Part shown: piece after piece, positions 42,414 to 52,325 of the stretch | How positions within the stretch are numbered: the stretch's first letter is position 1 | Layout: every line of letters begins with the position of its first letter | Source: Campylobacterota bacterium | GTDB taxonomy: Bacteria; Campylobacterota; Campylobacteria; Campylobacterales; Sulfurimonadaceae | Direction: 5' to 3' | NCBI GenBank assembly: GCA_040752835.1 | Contig: JBFMGG010000006.1 | Location: 124,001 to 188,000 of the forward strand | Length of the DNA stretch: 64,000 bases | The notes under the pieces: generated by a model | Seen by the model: the letters and a program-made list of their open reading frames with translations, nothing else | What the model was told of the DNA's origin: nothing | The model's database searches: none | Made by a program: the position numbers and the translations under genes

Positions 42414-44722
42414 GGCATCGTCTTTCCGCAGATTTCATCATCCACGATCCGGACGAGATTGCGTCCTTCGCGTTTGGCCTTGTACAAAGCGCAATCGACG
42501 TGCGCAATGTTTTCGTGGATACTGAGGGCGCGATCCATTTCCCCCACGCCGATGCTGATCGTCACCGTCCCGTAGCCGTCAAACCGGTGTTCCGCCACCG
42601 CCACGCGGAGGTTTTCCGCAACCGATTTTGCCTGTTCGAGCGCCGTGTGCGGCAGAATGACGATAAATTCTTCGCCCCCCCACCGGCCGACGATGTCGAT
42701 CGATCGGAGATTTTTCCGGAAAATGCCCGCCAGCTCGCAAAGAACGGTATCCCCCGCCTGGTGGCCGTAGGTGTCGTTGATCGTTTTGAAATAATCGATG
42801 TCGATCAGTATGATCGAACTGCGATATTCCGAATAACGCGACAGTACCGTTTTCTCTTCGATCAGGCGCTGGTCGGTCTTTTGACGGTTGTAAAGCCCCG
42901 TCAGTTTGTCGGTGATCGACATCTCCCGGAGTTTGGTGTTCAGGCGCCGGAGATCGTAATAACGCCATCCGAACATCAGCGATCCGAGGAGGATGAAACC
43001 GAGTGTTTTGTAGATGACGTTCCGGTCGATCCAGGGGACCTCTTCGACGGTGGACATCCAGCGGTTGTAGATCCCCTGCATCGTCCCCTCGTCGAGATTC
43101 CGAACCGATTTTTCGAAGATCGAATGCAGGATCGGCTGATCGCTGCGGGTCGCGACCCGCAATTCGTCTTTTTCGTAGAGGCGCGACGAGACTTTGAGAC
43201 TGCCAGCGTACTCTTTTTGGACGTACGAGGTGGCAACCGCCAGATTGTCGATGTATCCGAACAGTTCTCCCCTCTCGACCATTTTCAGCCCTTCGGTAAT
43301 CGATGCCACCTCGACGATCGAGACCTCTTTGTACTGTTCCCTCAGCCGTCCGAGGGTCGCATATCCTTTGACGACGCCGATTTTTTTCCCTTTCAGATCA
43401 TTCAGGTTTTCGCTGAAAGGTTTTTCCACGGTCGTGACCAGCACGAGGGGAAAGGTCAGGTAGGGCTCGGTAAAATCGAGATAGGCCAGCCGCTGGGGTG
43501 TCTCGCCCGAGAGGGAAAGAATATCGCACCGCCGGGACCTGACGTATTGGAGGGATTGTTCCCAAGAAGAGGTCGGCACAAGCTCGATCGGCGTTCCGAG
43601 CTTTTTCTCGAAATGATCCACTACCTCTGCGGCCATACCGATGTGCTTGCCCTCGCGGATCGCTTCGAGAGGATACCATTCGGGATCGACGCACATGAGG
43701 ATCTTTTTCTTGTTCAGGAGATACTCTTTTTCTTCCGGGCTCAGTTCGAGCCCCTTGTCCGAAGCGGCCATGATATCGTTGAACATAAACCGTCCGAGCT
43801 TCTGGTCCGAACGCAAAAGCCCCGCCTGCGAGAGCTGCTTGAAGGCGCGCACGGTGAGTTCGGGATTGACTTCGCCGATTTTGTAAAAATCGGTCAGCAT
43901 CAGATCTTTCGTCACTTTCGCCTCGTACTGCAGCGCTTCACGGGACTTGTTGGTGGTATATTTGCGCCGAATAATATCGACGATCTCGTCCGAATGGGCC
44001 AACGCGTAGTGCCATCCACGGTTCGTCGCCTGGATAAAACGCCGGGTCCGTTCCGTATGCTTCAGCGCTTCGGCGGGGGACGTGAAAAGGTTCACCGCAC
44101 TCATCACGAACCCGTAATCGGCGGGATCGATCGTTTCGTATTCAATCCCCGCCTTGTCGAGATAATACAGCTCGTTGGAGCGGAAAACGCTCATGACGTC
44201 GACTTTGCCGTTGACGAAATCGTCGACGTGGAAAGTGTGGTCGACGAAACGGGCGTTTTTCCCGGTGACCCCGAAATGTCCGAGCATCAGCCCAAGGGTG
44301 CTGTATTTGAACTCGTCTTTTGTCCCCATGATCGTTTTCCCCACCATCTGCGACGGGTTCGTGATCCCTTTTCGGGCGACGAAGATGAGCGGGGAATGCT
44401 GGTAGTATGTCCCCAGCAGCACGATAGGCTTCAGACGCCCTCCCTCGATGACGATGCTGGTATTGTACAGCCCGTACGTCGCCTTGCGGCTCAGGACGTC
44501 CGCGACGGTATCGACCCCTTCACGGTATTCGCGCAACTCGACGTCGAGCCCCGCATCCTTGTAAAACCCTTTTTCCTTGGCCGCGATGAATCCGGCGTAT
44601 TCGAACTGAAACTTCCACGACATCTGCACCGAAACTTTTTCGAGAGGAGCCTGCGAAAACAGGGGAACCGCCACTATCAAAAAGAAAAAAAATAATCTCA
44701 CCCAATCCCTTGTCATCGTCAT
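42407..44722 (-). CDS. Diguanylate cyclase with two periplasmic binding-protein domains
   Basis: A 771-residue sensor. A signal peptide precedes an NMT1/THI5 (SsuA-like) domain (about 28-320, with SWKFQFEYAGFIAAKEKGFY), then a family 3 solute-binding domain (about 335-560), a TM helix near 575-595 and a GGDEF domain. The active-site loop is WGGEEF, and an RSID inhibitory I-site lies exactly five residues before it, so c-di-GMP synthesis with product inhibition is expected. No EAL domain. The first domain class binds pyrimidine, sulfonate or taurine-like ligands. It overlaps cheR. Confidence 0.92.
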   Translation of the reverse strand: MTMTRDWVRLFFFFLIVAVPLFSQAPLEKVSVQMSWKFQFEYAGFIAAKEKGFYKDAGLDVELREYREGVDTVADVLSRKATYGLYNTSIVIEGGRLKPIVLLGTYYQHSPLIFVARKGITNPSQMVGKTIMGTKDEFKYSTLGLMLGHFGVTGKNARFVDHTFHVDDFVNGKVDVMSVFRSNELYYLDKAGIEYETIDPADYGFVMSAVNLFTSPAEALKHTERTRRFIQATNRGWHYALAHSDEIVDIIRRKYTTNKSREALQYEAKVTKDLMLTDFYKIGEVNPELTVRAFKQLSQAGLLRSDQKLGRFMFNDIMAASDKGLELSPEEKEYLLNKKKILMCVDPEWYPLEAIREGKHIGMAAEVVDHFEKKLGTPIELVPTSSWEQSLQYVRSRRCDILSLSGETPQRLAYLDFTEPYLTFPLVLVTTVEKPFSENLNDLKGKKIGVVKGYATLGRLREQYKEVSIVEVASITEGLKMVERGELFGYIDNLAVATSYVQKEYAGSLKVSSRLYEKDELRVATRSDQPILHSIFEKSVRNLDEGTMQGIYNRWMSTVEEVPWIDRNVIYKTLGFILLGSLMFGWRYYDLRRLNTKLREMSITDKLTGLYNRQKTDQRLIEEKTVLSRYSEYRSSIILIDIDYFKTINDTYGHQAGDTVLCELAGIFRKNLRSIDIVGRWGGEEFIVILPHTALEQAKSVAENLRVAVAEHRFDGYGTVTISIGVGEMDRALSIHENIAHVDCALYKAKREGRNLVRIVDDEICGKTMPC

Positions 44723-44887
44723 CTGCGTCTATCATCAAGACTTTTTCCGATTATACGATAAATGTTGCTTAAATCGGAGAAAAAAACGCCTAAAAATTAA
44801 TTTTTTTCACTATCGCCGTTTTCTATACCGCTCTTAATCCCACCGGTGATACAACTACTCAAAGATACCCCGGGGAAAGGAGACGCC

Positions 44888-45760
44888 ATGAAACGGATTA
44901 TCGCCATTTACAATGAGCATAAAAACAGCATCCAGTTTTACCTGCGCCATACGCTCGCCCATTTTTCGCCCCGTTCTACCGAGGCCAAAGACCTCCGGCG
45001 GCTGTTCGAAACCGAAAAATCGGCCGAAGTGGTCTATGCCGTCAACACCGCATTTGTCCAGTCTACCCCAAGCTACGGCCGGCACTACGTCGATACCGAG
45101 CGCGAAGGGGCCGACAAATCGTTTTATTTCCAATGGGTCAGTTTCGACAGGGAATCGATCCACATCAGCAATCCCTACCTCCACCCCACCAACGGGCGCC
45201 CGACCCTCACCGCGGTCAAACTCGAAGAGGGGCGCTACGTCGTCGCCGACTTCGACATGCTCCGTCTTCTCGAATCGCTCCGGCTGATCGAACACAACAG
45301 CGCCTTCGAGAAGATCAACAAGGCGGTGATGGGAAGCGGGGGGATACTGCTCGGCAGCGTCGCGGTGTTCCTGATTTTTTACGGCGCGATGATTTTCGTG
45401 CGGATGCTCTTTGCCCCCCACTCTTCCGAAGAGGTGATGCACGAAATCTTCACTTCGATCATCTCGATCACGATCGGTCTGGCGATCTATGACCTCGCCA
45501 AAACGCTCATCGAAAACGAAGTGCTGTTCAAAAAGATCGATTACGGCAGCAACCTTCAGACCAAGGTACTGAGCAAGTTCCTCACCTCCATCATTATCGC
45601 CCTCTCGATCGAATCGCTGATGGCGGTCTTTAAAATCGTCCTGGACGATTACAGCAAGATCATCAACGCTTTTTATCTCATCACGGGGGTCACGATGCTG
45701 ATCGTGGGAACGGGGATCTACAACCGCCTCTCCGAGCGCAAGCAGAACGAAAACGGTTAG
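44888..45760 (+). CDS. Membrane protein with sensor-like N-terminal domain
   Basis: A 290-residue protein, ATG 44888 behind AAGGAG. The first 140 or so residues are soluble, with a beta-rich segment (FYFQWVSFDRESIHISNPYL) and EEGRYVVADFDMLRLLE that recall a PDC/Cache-like fold. Four TM segments follow (about 152-175, 190-212, 228-250, 260-280). I recognise no precise family. Just upstream of the fliK-like gene. Confidence 0.7.
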   Translation: MKRIIAIYNEHKNSIQFYLRHTLAHFSPRSTEAKDLRRLFETEKSAEVVYAVNTAFVQSTPSYGRHYVDTEREGADKSFYFQWVSFDRESIHISNPYLHPTNGRPTLTAVKLEEGRYVVADFDMLRLLESLRLIEHNSAFEKINKAVMGSGGILLGSVAVFLIFYGAMIFVRMLFAPHSSEEVMHEIFTSIISITIGLAIYDLAKTLIENEVLFKKIDYGSNLQTKVLSKFLTSIIIALSIESLMAVFKIVLDDYSKIINAFYLITGVTMLIVGTGIYNRLSERKQNENG

Positions 45761-45774
45761 AGGCGCTTCTGTGG

Positions 45775-45780
45775 TATCAT
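45775..45780 (+). promoter_or_regulatory. -10-like box for fliK-like gene
   Basis: TATCAT ending 7 bases before ATG 45788; no ribosome-binding site between, suggesting a leaderless transcript. Confidence 0.4.
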
Positions 45781-45787
45781 TAACGCC

Positions 45788-47350
45788 ATGATACAGCTTA
45801 AAACCGACGGCCGCGTCAGCATCATCCTTCCCAACACCAACAAGGCGCTCGCCGAGGCGCTCAAAAACGCCACCCCCGAACAACTCTCGACGCTTAAAGA
45901 GGGCAAGGACGTCCGGTCGCTCCTCACGTCGCTGTTTCAGGACAAAACAACCTCGGCCAAATCGGACCAGATGTTGCTGGACATCCTCAAAAACGCCCCG
46001 GCTTTCAAACAGATGGGCAATTTTTCGGACAACCTCGGCGGCTTGATCAAGGAGCTCAAAAGTTCGCCGGAACTGGCCGCCAAAACCGAAATCCTCACCC
46101 CGTTTGTCAAACAGGCTTCCGCCATCAGCGCGCCGGCGCTCCAGACCCAGCTCCTCCAAAGCGGCGTATTCATGGAATCCAAAATCGCCCGCGCCCTTGA
46201 GACCCTCCCCCTCCTGAAACAAACGCTCGAAGCATTGGAAACCCTCCTCGTCCAAAGCAACCGTCCACCGATAAAAGAGCATGCGCGCGTCCTCGGTGAA
46301 CTGCTGAAAAACCCCGTGTTGGCGCAGACCGCACCCGATCCCAAAAACGCCGCTGAGGCAAATTTTTCACCCTCTCCCAAAGCGGCCGCGGCCTTCTCCG
46401 AAGCGCTCAGGGGATTTGTCGAGGGGTTGCGCGGGTCGCTGGCCAAAAACGACCTCCTCTACGCCAGGGAGACCGCCGCACTGGTCGACAGACTCGTCTC
46501 TATCGCCGCGTCGCTCGAACCGCTTCCGACCCCGCCCTCCCCGCAGGCCGCGCAAGAGGTCAAAACCGCGCTCGGTGAGCTCTATACCCTGCTGCTGCGC
46601 AGTTCCGATCCCGCTTCGGATACGCTGCTCGATTCGATCGAATCTCTTTTGAGGGTGCTCCGTTCCCCCTCCGCCGCCGAAGCTACCCTCCAAAACGGCA
46701 TCGAGCGCCTGGCCGAAACGTTCGAAACCCTCCTCGCATCGGCCGATGTTTCCCTCTCCGAAGAGCTTCCCGCCCTGCTGGCCCAAATCGCCGAATTTAC
46801 CGATCCCGAAGCGCTGAATCTCGATACCCTCCTCGAAAAATCGCTGGGCAGCGACCTCAAAGCCCGGCTCCTCACCCTCTCCGAGGAGCTTCAGGCCTCC
46901 CCCGATCCCAAAGCCGCCGAACTGCGCGAGCACGTCGACCGGCTCCTCACCCAGATCGACTACCACCAGCTCCTCTCGGGGCTGGGCAATTCGACATCGG
47001 TCTATTTTCCCTTTGCATGGGAGATGCTCGAAGAGGGGTCGCTCGGGTTCAAAAAAAGCGAAGGGAAAAAGTTCTACTGCGAAATCAACCTCCGGCTCAA
47101 AGAGTACGGCGAGCTCAACCTCATGATGGCCCTTTACGACGAAACCCAGATCGAAATCCAGGCGCATACGCAAAACCCCGAGTTCAAAACGCTGCTTACC
47201 GACAACGTAGCGGAGCTAAGAAGCCTCCTGATCGACGCGGGACTCACCCCCAGACGGATACGGATCGCCGACATGAAAGAATCCCTCCAAACGGGGGGAT
47301 ACGACGATCACGGCACCCTCACCGACCACGGGTTCGAGGTGACGGTATGA
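45788..47350 (+). CDS. fliK: FliK-like flagellar hook-length control protein
   Basis: A 520-residue protein with a long Ala/Leu/Glu-rich helical N-terminal region and a C-terminal hook-length-control (Flg_hook) domain: VYFPFAWEMLEEGSLGF, then CEINLRLKEYGELNLMM, and LLTDNVAELRSLLIDAGL (about 420-505). By family it measures hook length and switches export specificity through FlhB. The next gene encodes an FlhB C-terminal homologue, supporting the call. A second FliK could exist elsewhere. Confidence 0.8.
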   Translation: MIQLKTDGRVSIILPNTNKALAEALKNATPEQLSTLKEGKDVRSLLTSLFQDKTTSAKSDQMLLDILKNAPAFKQMGNFSDNLGGLIKELKSSPELAAKTEILTPFVKQASAISAPALQTQLLQSGVFMESKIARALETLPLLKQTLEALETLLVQSNRPPIKEHARVLGELLKNPVLAQTAPDPKNAAEANFSPSPKAAAAFSEALRGFVEGLRGSLAKNDLLYARETAALVDRLVSIAASLEPLPTPPSPQAAQEVKTALGELYTLLLRSSDPASDTLLDSIESLLRVLRSPSAAEATLQNGIERLAETFETLLASADVSLSEELPALLAQIAEFTDPEALNLDTLLEKSLGSDLKARLLTLSEELQASPDPKAAELREHVDRLLTQIDYHQLLSGLGNSTSVYFPFAWEMLEEGSLGFKKSEGKKFYCEINLRLKEYGELNLMMALYDETQIEIQAHTQNPEFKTLLTDNVAELRSLLIDAGLTPRRIRIADMKESLQTGGYDDHGTLTDHGFEVTV

Positions 47351-47601
47351 AAAAAGCGGTGGCACTGCGGTACGACCGCGAAAAAGAGAGGGCGCCGCGC
47401 GTCGTCGCTTCGGGCAAAGGAAGCAGTGCGGAGAACATCATCAAAGTCGCCGAACTCCACAACCTCCCCATCCGCCGTGACGAAGACCTCGTCGAACTGC
47501 TCAGCAAAGTCGAAATCGACCGGGAGATCCCCGAAAAACTGTACGTCGCGGTCGCCGAGGTCTTCCGATTCATCTACGCGCTTACCAATAAACCCAAATA
47601 A
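47347..47601 (+). CDS. FlhB C-terminal-domain homologue (FhlB type)
   Basis: An 84-residue protein matching the cytoplasmic C-terminal part of FlhB/YscU export proteins (AVALRYDREKERAPRVVASG and NIIKVAELHNLPIRRDEDLVELL). The membrane half and the self-cleaving NPTH motif are absent. Such free-standing FhlB proteins can act with FlhB in export switching. Overlaps the fliK-like stop in an ATGA. Confidence 0.85.
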   Translation: MKKAVALRYDREKERAPRVVASGKGSSAENIIKVAELHNLPIRRDEDLVELLSKVEIDREIPEKLYVAVAEVFRFIYALTNKPK

Positions 47602-47604
47602 TGC

Positions 47605-47610
47605 TACACT
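47605..47610 (+). promoter_or_regulatory. -10 box for 47617 gene
   Basis: TACACT in an extended TGCTACACT context, ending 6 bases before ATG 47617 with no ribosome-binding site. Confidence 0.5.
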
Positions 47611-47616
47611 TGCGCC

Positions 47617-48051
47617 ATGAAAACGACACACGAACGATTTTGGGAAACCAAACGGCTGGATGAACTGAATTTTGAAGAGTGGGAAGCCCTCTGCGACGGG
47701 TGCGGACTCTGTTGCCTGCATCGCCTCCAGGGCGAAGAAGAGGACGATCCGGTCCTCACGACGCGCGTCGTCTGCCGGTGTTACGATCTCGCAGGCGGAT
47801 GCTGCGGCGACTATGCGAACCGCTTTGAGCGGGTCGAGGGATGTACCCAACTCACCGTAGAGCGGACCGCCGAGTTCGACTGGCTCCCCGAAACCTGTGC
47901 CTACCGCCTCCGCCATCACGGCAAAAGCCTGCCGCAATGGCATCCCCTCATCAGCGGCTCAAACGAAGGGGCCAGACAGCACGGCGTCCTGACCCTGGAA
48001 GCGATCCTCGAAACCGAGGAGATCGACCTCGAAGAGTATATTATCGACTGA
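47617..48051 (+). CDS. YcgN-type cysteine-cluster protein (UPF0260)
   Basis: A 144-residue protein with CDGCGLCCLHRL near residue 28 and a second group, CRCYDLAGGCCGDYANR and GCTQL, the eight-Cys pattern of the UPF0153/UPF0260 families. A metal or Fe-S cluster is likely; the function is not established. It appears to be translated from a leaderless transcript. Confidence 0.88.
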   Translation: MKTTHERFWETKRLDELNFEEWEALCDGCGLCCLHRLQGEEEDDPVLTTRVVCRCYDLAGGCCGDYANRFERVEGCTQLTVERTAEFDWLPETCAYRLRHHGKSLPQWHPLISGSNEGARQHGVLTLEAILETEEIDLEEYIID

Positions 48052-49044
48052 TCACTCCGCCCCGAAACGGACGAAGATTTCGCGGATCTCGGCTTCGCTT
48101 TGGACGAACAGGTCGACCAGCACGGGGTCGAAATGTTCCCCCTTTTCGCGGACGATCAGCGCCATCGCCTCTTCGAAGCTCCACGCTTTTTTGTAGGGAC
48201 GGATCGAGGTGAGCGCGTCGAACACGTCGGCAATCGCGACGATCCGGCCATAGAGCGGTATCTCTTCGCCTTTCAAACCGTAAGGGTATCCCGTCCCGTT
48301 GTATTTTTCATGGTGCGAGCGGGCGATAACCGCTCCCGCCGCGAGATAGGGGTTTTGGGCATCGGCGAGGATTTCGTATCCGACGTCGCTGTGGGCTTTC
48401 ATCCGTTCGAACTCCGCTTCGTCGAGTTTGCCGGGTTTGAGCAGTACCGCGTCCTCGATCCCCACTTTCCCGATGTCGTGCAGCGGTGCGGCGTAAAAGA
48501 TCAGCTCCTGTTCCTCCTCGTCCAGCCCGCAGAGGCGTGCGAGCATTTTCGAGTAATGGGCCACGCGGGCAATGTGCGACCCGGTTTCGGGGTCTTTGTA
48601 TTCGGCGGTTCGGGAGAGGATGCGGAGCGCTTCGTGTTCGCGTTCCCGGAGCGCTTCGCGCGAACGCTCCTCGATCCGGAGGATGTGGATGTTTTTGATC
48701 CGGAGTTTGACTTCGGTCTGCGAATAGGGCTTGTTCAGAAAATCGTTCACCCCTTTGGCAAACGCCTGTTCGCGCACCGACTCTTCCTCGTTTCCGGTGA
48801 TCATGATGCTTTTGATTTTGGGCTGGAGCTCTTTGGCCTTTTCAAGCAGGCCGATCCCATCGAGTCCGGGCATGTTGAAATCGGTCATCAGCAAATCGGC
48901 TTCGTTCCCCTCCAGGTATTCGAGGGCATCGAAAGGGTTGTCGAAAATGCGGGGGTCGTATCCCTCCTGACGGACGATCACTTCGAGCAGCATCAGGTTC
49001 ACCGATTCGTCATCGACGATGACGATTTTCATTCCGCTGTTCAC
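48052..49044 (-). CDS. HD-GYP response regulator
   Basis: A receiver domain (Asp in LLMTDFNMPGLDG) joined by a helical linker to an HD-GYP phosphodiesterase domain (HDIGKVGIEDAVLLKPG, then HHEKYNGTGYP). It should degrade c-di-GMP when phosphorylated. The GTG at 49044 has AGGGGA 5 bases upstream; ATG 49032 (giving MKIVIVDDES) and ATG 49071 are in-frame alternatives. No kinase is adjacent. Confidence 0.92.
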   Translation of the reverse strand: MNSGMKIVIVDDESVNLMLLEVIVRQEGYDPRIFDNPFDALEYLEGNEADLLMTDFNMPGLDGIGLLEKAKELQPKIKSIMITGNEEESVREQAFAKGVNDFLNKPYSQTEVKLRIKNIHILRIEERSREALREREHEALRILSRTAEYKDPETGSHIARVAHYSKMLARLCGLDEEEQELIFYAAPLHDIGKVGIEDAVLLKPGKLDEAEFERMKAHSDVGYEILADAQNPYLAAGAVIARSHHEKYNGTGYPYGLKGEEIPLYGRIVAIADVFDALTSIRPYKKAWSFEEAMALIVREKGEHFDPVLVDLFVQSEAEIREIFVRFGAE

Positions 49045-49170
49045 CCATTCCCCTTTTGCGAATCGGCACACGTTTTCTACGGCCGGATCTTTTGTAATGG
49101 AATATTATAGCGTCCATCCTCGCGGATCGGGCTTTTAGATAACATTTAAACGTCAAAATCCCGACAAACT

Positions 49171-50796
49171 CTAAGCGCGGAACCGTCCGAGGTTGTTGTT
49201 CAACGTTTCGGCGATGCCGTGGAGATGTTCGGCCGTGGTCGCGATCTCCTCGACGCTGCGGGTATTACCGCGGGCGAGTTCGGTAATCGCCGAAAGCCTT
49301 TGAGCAATCCCCTGCACCTCTTTCGTGCTGGCGTCGGATTCTTCGACCAGTTTCGAAATCGCCCGGGTCGTATGGCGGACCACTTCGGCCGTCTGCGCGA
49401 TTTTCTCACCGACCGTCTGGGATTTTTCCCCGACCTGCTCGATTTTTTTGGCGTTTTGTCCCATCTGTACCGACGCTTCCTCGATCGACGAGACGATCAT
49501 GCTCACCGTCGCATCGGTCTGCGTCAGGCTCCCCTGCGTCCGTTCGGCCAGTTTGCGCACCTCGTCGGCGACGACGGCAAACCCGCGTCCGTGCTCTCCG
49601 GCGCGCGCCGCCTCGATTGCGGCGTTGAGTGCGAGAAGGTTCGTCTGATCGGCGATCTCGCCGATCACCGAAAGAACTTCACGGATCTGGCGGGCGTTGC
49701 CGGTGAGTTCATGGAGCTTGCGGGCGAATTCGGCTTCGACTTCGACGCTGTCGCGGACCATCTCGATCATCGTCGAGAGTTCGCGCTGCGACTCCCCGAG
49801 CATCCGGCTGGCGTCTTCGACTTCGGCGGAGGTCTCTTCGTTCTCTTGTTTGGAACGTACCAGATGGGCGATCACCTGTTCGGCGCTTTGATGGATCGCA
49901 TCGATCTGCACCGATTCGTCCTCCATCCGTCGGCCGATCGCCAGCGATGTCTGCGACAGCTCGGTCGCGACCGACGCGTTCTCCTCGGCGGCCCGTTTCG
50001 CGCTTTGAACCGTAGTCTGCGCCGCGGCGATGAACGCGTTGATCGATGCCGCGGTACGGGCGGGTTCGTCGTTGCCCTTGATATCGAGCCGTTTCGTCAG
50101 ATCGCCGTCCCCGCCGGCCAGTTCGCTCGCCATCGCTTCCATTGTCGAGAGTTTCCCGCCCACCGAACGCTGGATCGCCAAAAGCCCTGCGACGATCAGT
50201 GCGATCAGCACCGCGACCGCCGAGCCTTTTTGCACCGCAAGTTCACGAAACTCGGCATTAACGTCATCGATGTAGACGCCGCTCCCCGCGATCCATCCCC
50301 ACGGCTCGTACAAACGAACGAACGTCAGTTTCGGCTGGGGCTCTTCGCTGCCAGGCTTGGGCCAGAGGTAGGAAACATACCCCTCTTTATCGTTTTTGGC
50401 CGTCTCGGCGAATTCGACGAACAGCGCTTTTCCCTCCGGGTCTTTGATGTCGGAGAGATCGGTATTGTCCAGTTTCGGCTTGATCGGGTGCATCACCCCC
50501 CGAACCTCGGTATCGAGGATGAAAAAATACTCTTCCCCACGGTAACGGAGGTTTTTGACGTGCTCTTTAGCGGCGGCCTGCGCTTCTTCGAGGCTCATCC
50601 GCCCCGCTTTGGCCTCGCCGTCGTAATAGGCGAACAAAGAGCTGACGGTATCGATCTGGGTCGTCAGCATCGTTTTTTTCGCGTTCATCAGCTCCTCTTT
50701 CGTCGAAAGCAGCGACTGCACCGCCACGGCGATAAAAGCGAGGGAGACGAACCACGAGACGAGAGTCAGCTTGGTTTTAATCGTAAAACGGTCCAT
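49171..50796 (-). CDS. Methyl-accepting chemotaxis protein with Cache domain
   Basis: A 541-residue chemoreceptor. TM1 (about 10-30), a single-Cache type periplasmic domain ([25 protein letters not shown], and [21 protein letters not shown]), TM2 near 190-207, HAMP and a signalling domain with [20 protein letters not shown]. sCache receptors often sense small organic acids. Start ATG 50796 has AAGAGG upstream; the open frame continues to 50928 without support. Confidence 0.94.
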   Translation of the reverse strand: MDRFTIKTKLTLVSWFVSLAFIAVAVQSLLSTKEELMNAKKTMLTTQIDTVSSLFAYYDGEAKAGRMSLEEAQAAAKEHVKNLRYRGEEYFFILDTEVRGVMHPIKPKLDNTDLSDIKDPEGKALFVEFAETAKNDKEGYVSYLWPKPGSEEPQPKLTFVRLYEPWGWIAGSGVYIDDVNAEFRELAVQKGSAVAVLIALIVAGLLAIQRSVGGKLSTMEAMASELAGGDGDLTKRLDIKGNDEPARTAASINAFIAAAQTTVQSAKRAAEENASVATELSQTSLAIGRRMEDESVQIDAIHQSAEQVIAHLVRSKQENEETSAEVEDASRMLGESQRELSTMIEMVRDSVEVEAEFARKLHELTGNARQIREVLSVIGEIADQTNLLALNAAIEAARAGEHGRGFAVVADEVRKLAERTQGSLTQTDATVSMIVSSIEEASVQMGQNAKKIEQVGEKSQTVGEKIAQTAEVVRHTTRAISKLVEESDASTKEVQGIAQRLSAITELARGNTRSVEEIATTAEHLHGIAETLNNNLGRFRA

Positions 50797-50995
50797 AAAA
50801 TCAACCTCTTGCAAGAAATAGTGTAAGAAGCCGCCTTTCGAATCAGACGGCTGGTATAAGCGGGAATTATACGATCCGACCATAGCACAAACGTAGCAAA
50901 ACGGCCGAATTCCGATCCGAAACGGCAATTTTTTTCACATAAATCTCACAAATTGGTTATCATGGACGTCATCTATTTTTTCGAAAGGGACAGCG

Positions 50996-51613
50996 ATGGA
51001 GGGCAACCGTTTCCTCGTGGAGCATCTGATCGCCAACGGCTCGCTCGGCTCCCCCCGCCTGATCGACGCTTTTTTACACTGCGACCGGATCCGTTTCGTC
51101 CCCGAAATGCTCTGCGGCAGCGCCTATGGCGATTATCCCCTCCAGATCGGCGAGGGGCAGACCATTTCACAACCCACCACGGTCGCGATTATGCTCGAGC
51201 TCCTCGATCCCCGTCCCGGAGACAGGGTCCTCGACATCGGGTCGGGATCGGGATGGACGACGGCGCTGCTCGCGTGCGCCGTGGGAGAAACGGGATTCGT
51301 CGAGGGGGTCGAGAGGCTGGAGCGTCTTGTGGCCTACGGACGCGAAAACCTCCGCAAAGCCGGTGTCAAAAACGCCTCCATCGAGCCTGCGAGAGCATCG
51401 GTGCTGGGAAAACCCGGAGAGCTCTACGACCGCATTCTCGTCTCGGCCTGCGCCCCGAAAATGCCCCGCGAACTCCTCGAACAGCTCAAAATCGGTGGCA
51501 TACTCGTCATGCCGGTGCGCGACAGCGTCTGGCGGATCACGAAACTCGAAGAGGGGAAAGTGGACGCGTACGAAGTGCCGGGATTCCGGTTTGTGCCGCT
51601 GGTCATCGTTTGA
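50996..51613 (+). CDS. pcm: Protein-L-isoaspartate O-methyltransferase
   Basis: A 205-residue repair enzyme methylating isoaspartyl residues. GEGQTISQPTTVAIMLELL and VLDIGSGSGWTTALLA (SAM site) are diagnostic, with the C-terminal RILVSACAPKMPRELLEQL. Complete; follows a short AT-rich gap after the chemoreceptor, on the opposite strand. Confidence 0.94.
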   Translation: MEGNRFLVEHLIANGSLGSPRLIDAFLHCDRIRFVPEMLCGSAYGDYPLQIGEGQTISQPTTVAIMLELLDPRPGDRVLDIGSGSGWTTALLACAVGETGFVEGVERLERLVAYGRENLRKAGVKNASIEPARASVLGKPGELYDRILVSACAPKMPRELLEQLKIGGILVMPVRDSVWRITKLEEGKVDAYEVPGFRFVPLVIV

Positions 51614-51650
51614 AAAAGGGATTGTCTGAAGTTCTGAAAGAAAGAAGAGG

Positions 51651-51727
<77 letters not shown>

Positions 51728-51772
51728 ATCACGGTCGAAAGTATAACCCGTATTGGCTTAAGCCATGATTTA

Positions 51773-52231
51773 TCAGTGCACCGGGATGTACGAATACCCC
51801 TCGTTTTGCCATTTGACCAGTCCGATCATCGCCGAGGGGATCGGACGAACGAACGGATAGAGGTCCTCCGTGAGGATCCCTTTGCGGTGCATCCCGCTCT
51901 GGCACACTTCGAACGTGATGTTGTATTTTTTGCGCATCGCTTCAAGCCGCTGCAGGATCGATTCCTGATCGGCAGCAAGCTTTTCATCGACCCCGTACTG
52001 GGTGTTTTCGAGATTCCGGACAAAATATTTGTACGCTTCGCCGTGGATGACGACGGCGATTTCGACCCGATCCCCCTGAGCGACAAAATGATCGGCCGTT
52101 CCCGGAACTCCGCCGAAAAACCGCGTCATCAGCGTCGGCGTCTCCCCCGTCGTCAGATCGACCACGAACTTCTTGGTTCCGCCGTACGCCAAAGAGACCG
52201 CGCACAGCAGGATCAACAGTGCTTTACGCAT
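51773..52231 (-). CDS. Exported DsrE-like protein
   Basis: A 152-residue protein with a signal peptide (LLILLCAVSLAYG). RVEIAVVIHGEAYKYFVR and NITFEVCQSGMHRKGI match secreted DsrE/DsrF-like proteins, with one Cys at the position used for sulfur relay in that fold. Its function in the periplasm is unknown; sulfur handling would suit this group of bacteria but is inferred. Confidence 0.8.
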   Translation of the reverse strand: MRKALLILLCAVSLAYGGTKKFVVDLTTGETPTLMTRFFGGVPGTADHFVAQGDRVEIAVVIHGEAYKYFVRNLENTQYGVDEKLAADQESILQRLEAMRKKYNITFEVCQSGMHRKGILTEDLYPFVRPIPSAMIGLVKWQNEGYSYIPVH

Positions 52232-52313
52232 CTCCCGCTCCCCCGATGATGGAATTATTCGAGTGTATCATGCCCGCAAAGTGTAAAAATAACGTAAAAA
52301 CGTTCCGATGCGG

Positions 52314-52319
52314 TACAAT
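52314..52319 (+). promoter_or_regulatory. -10 box for thpR
   Basis: TACAAT ending 6 bases before ATG 52326; no ribosome-binding site, suggesting a leaderless transcript. Confidence 0.5.
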
Positions 52320-52325
52320 TATCCC

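Noticed and set aside
42500-44695. A 731-codon open frame on the + strand opposite the diguanylate cyclase
   Set aside because: It mirrors the codon bias of the real minus-strand gene, has no recognisable domain and no ribosome-binding site. Similar long antisense frames occur opposite the chemoreceptor (49219-50826) and others.
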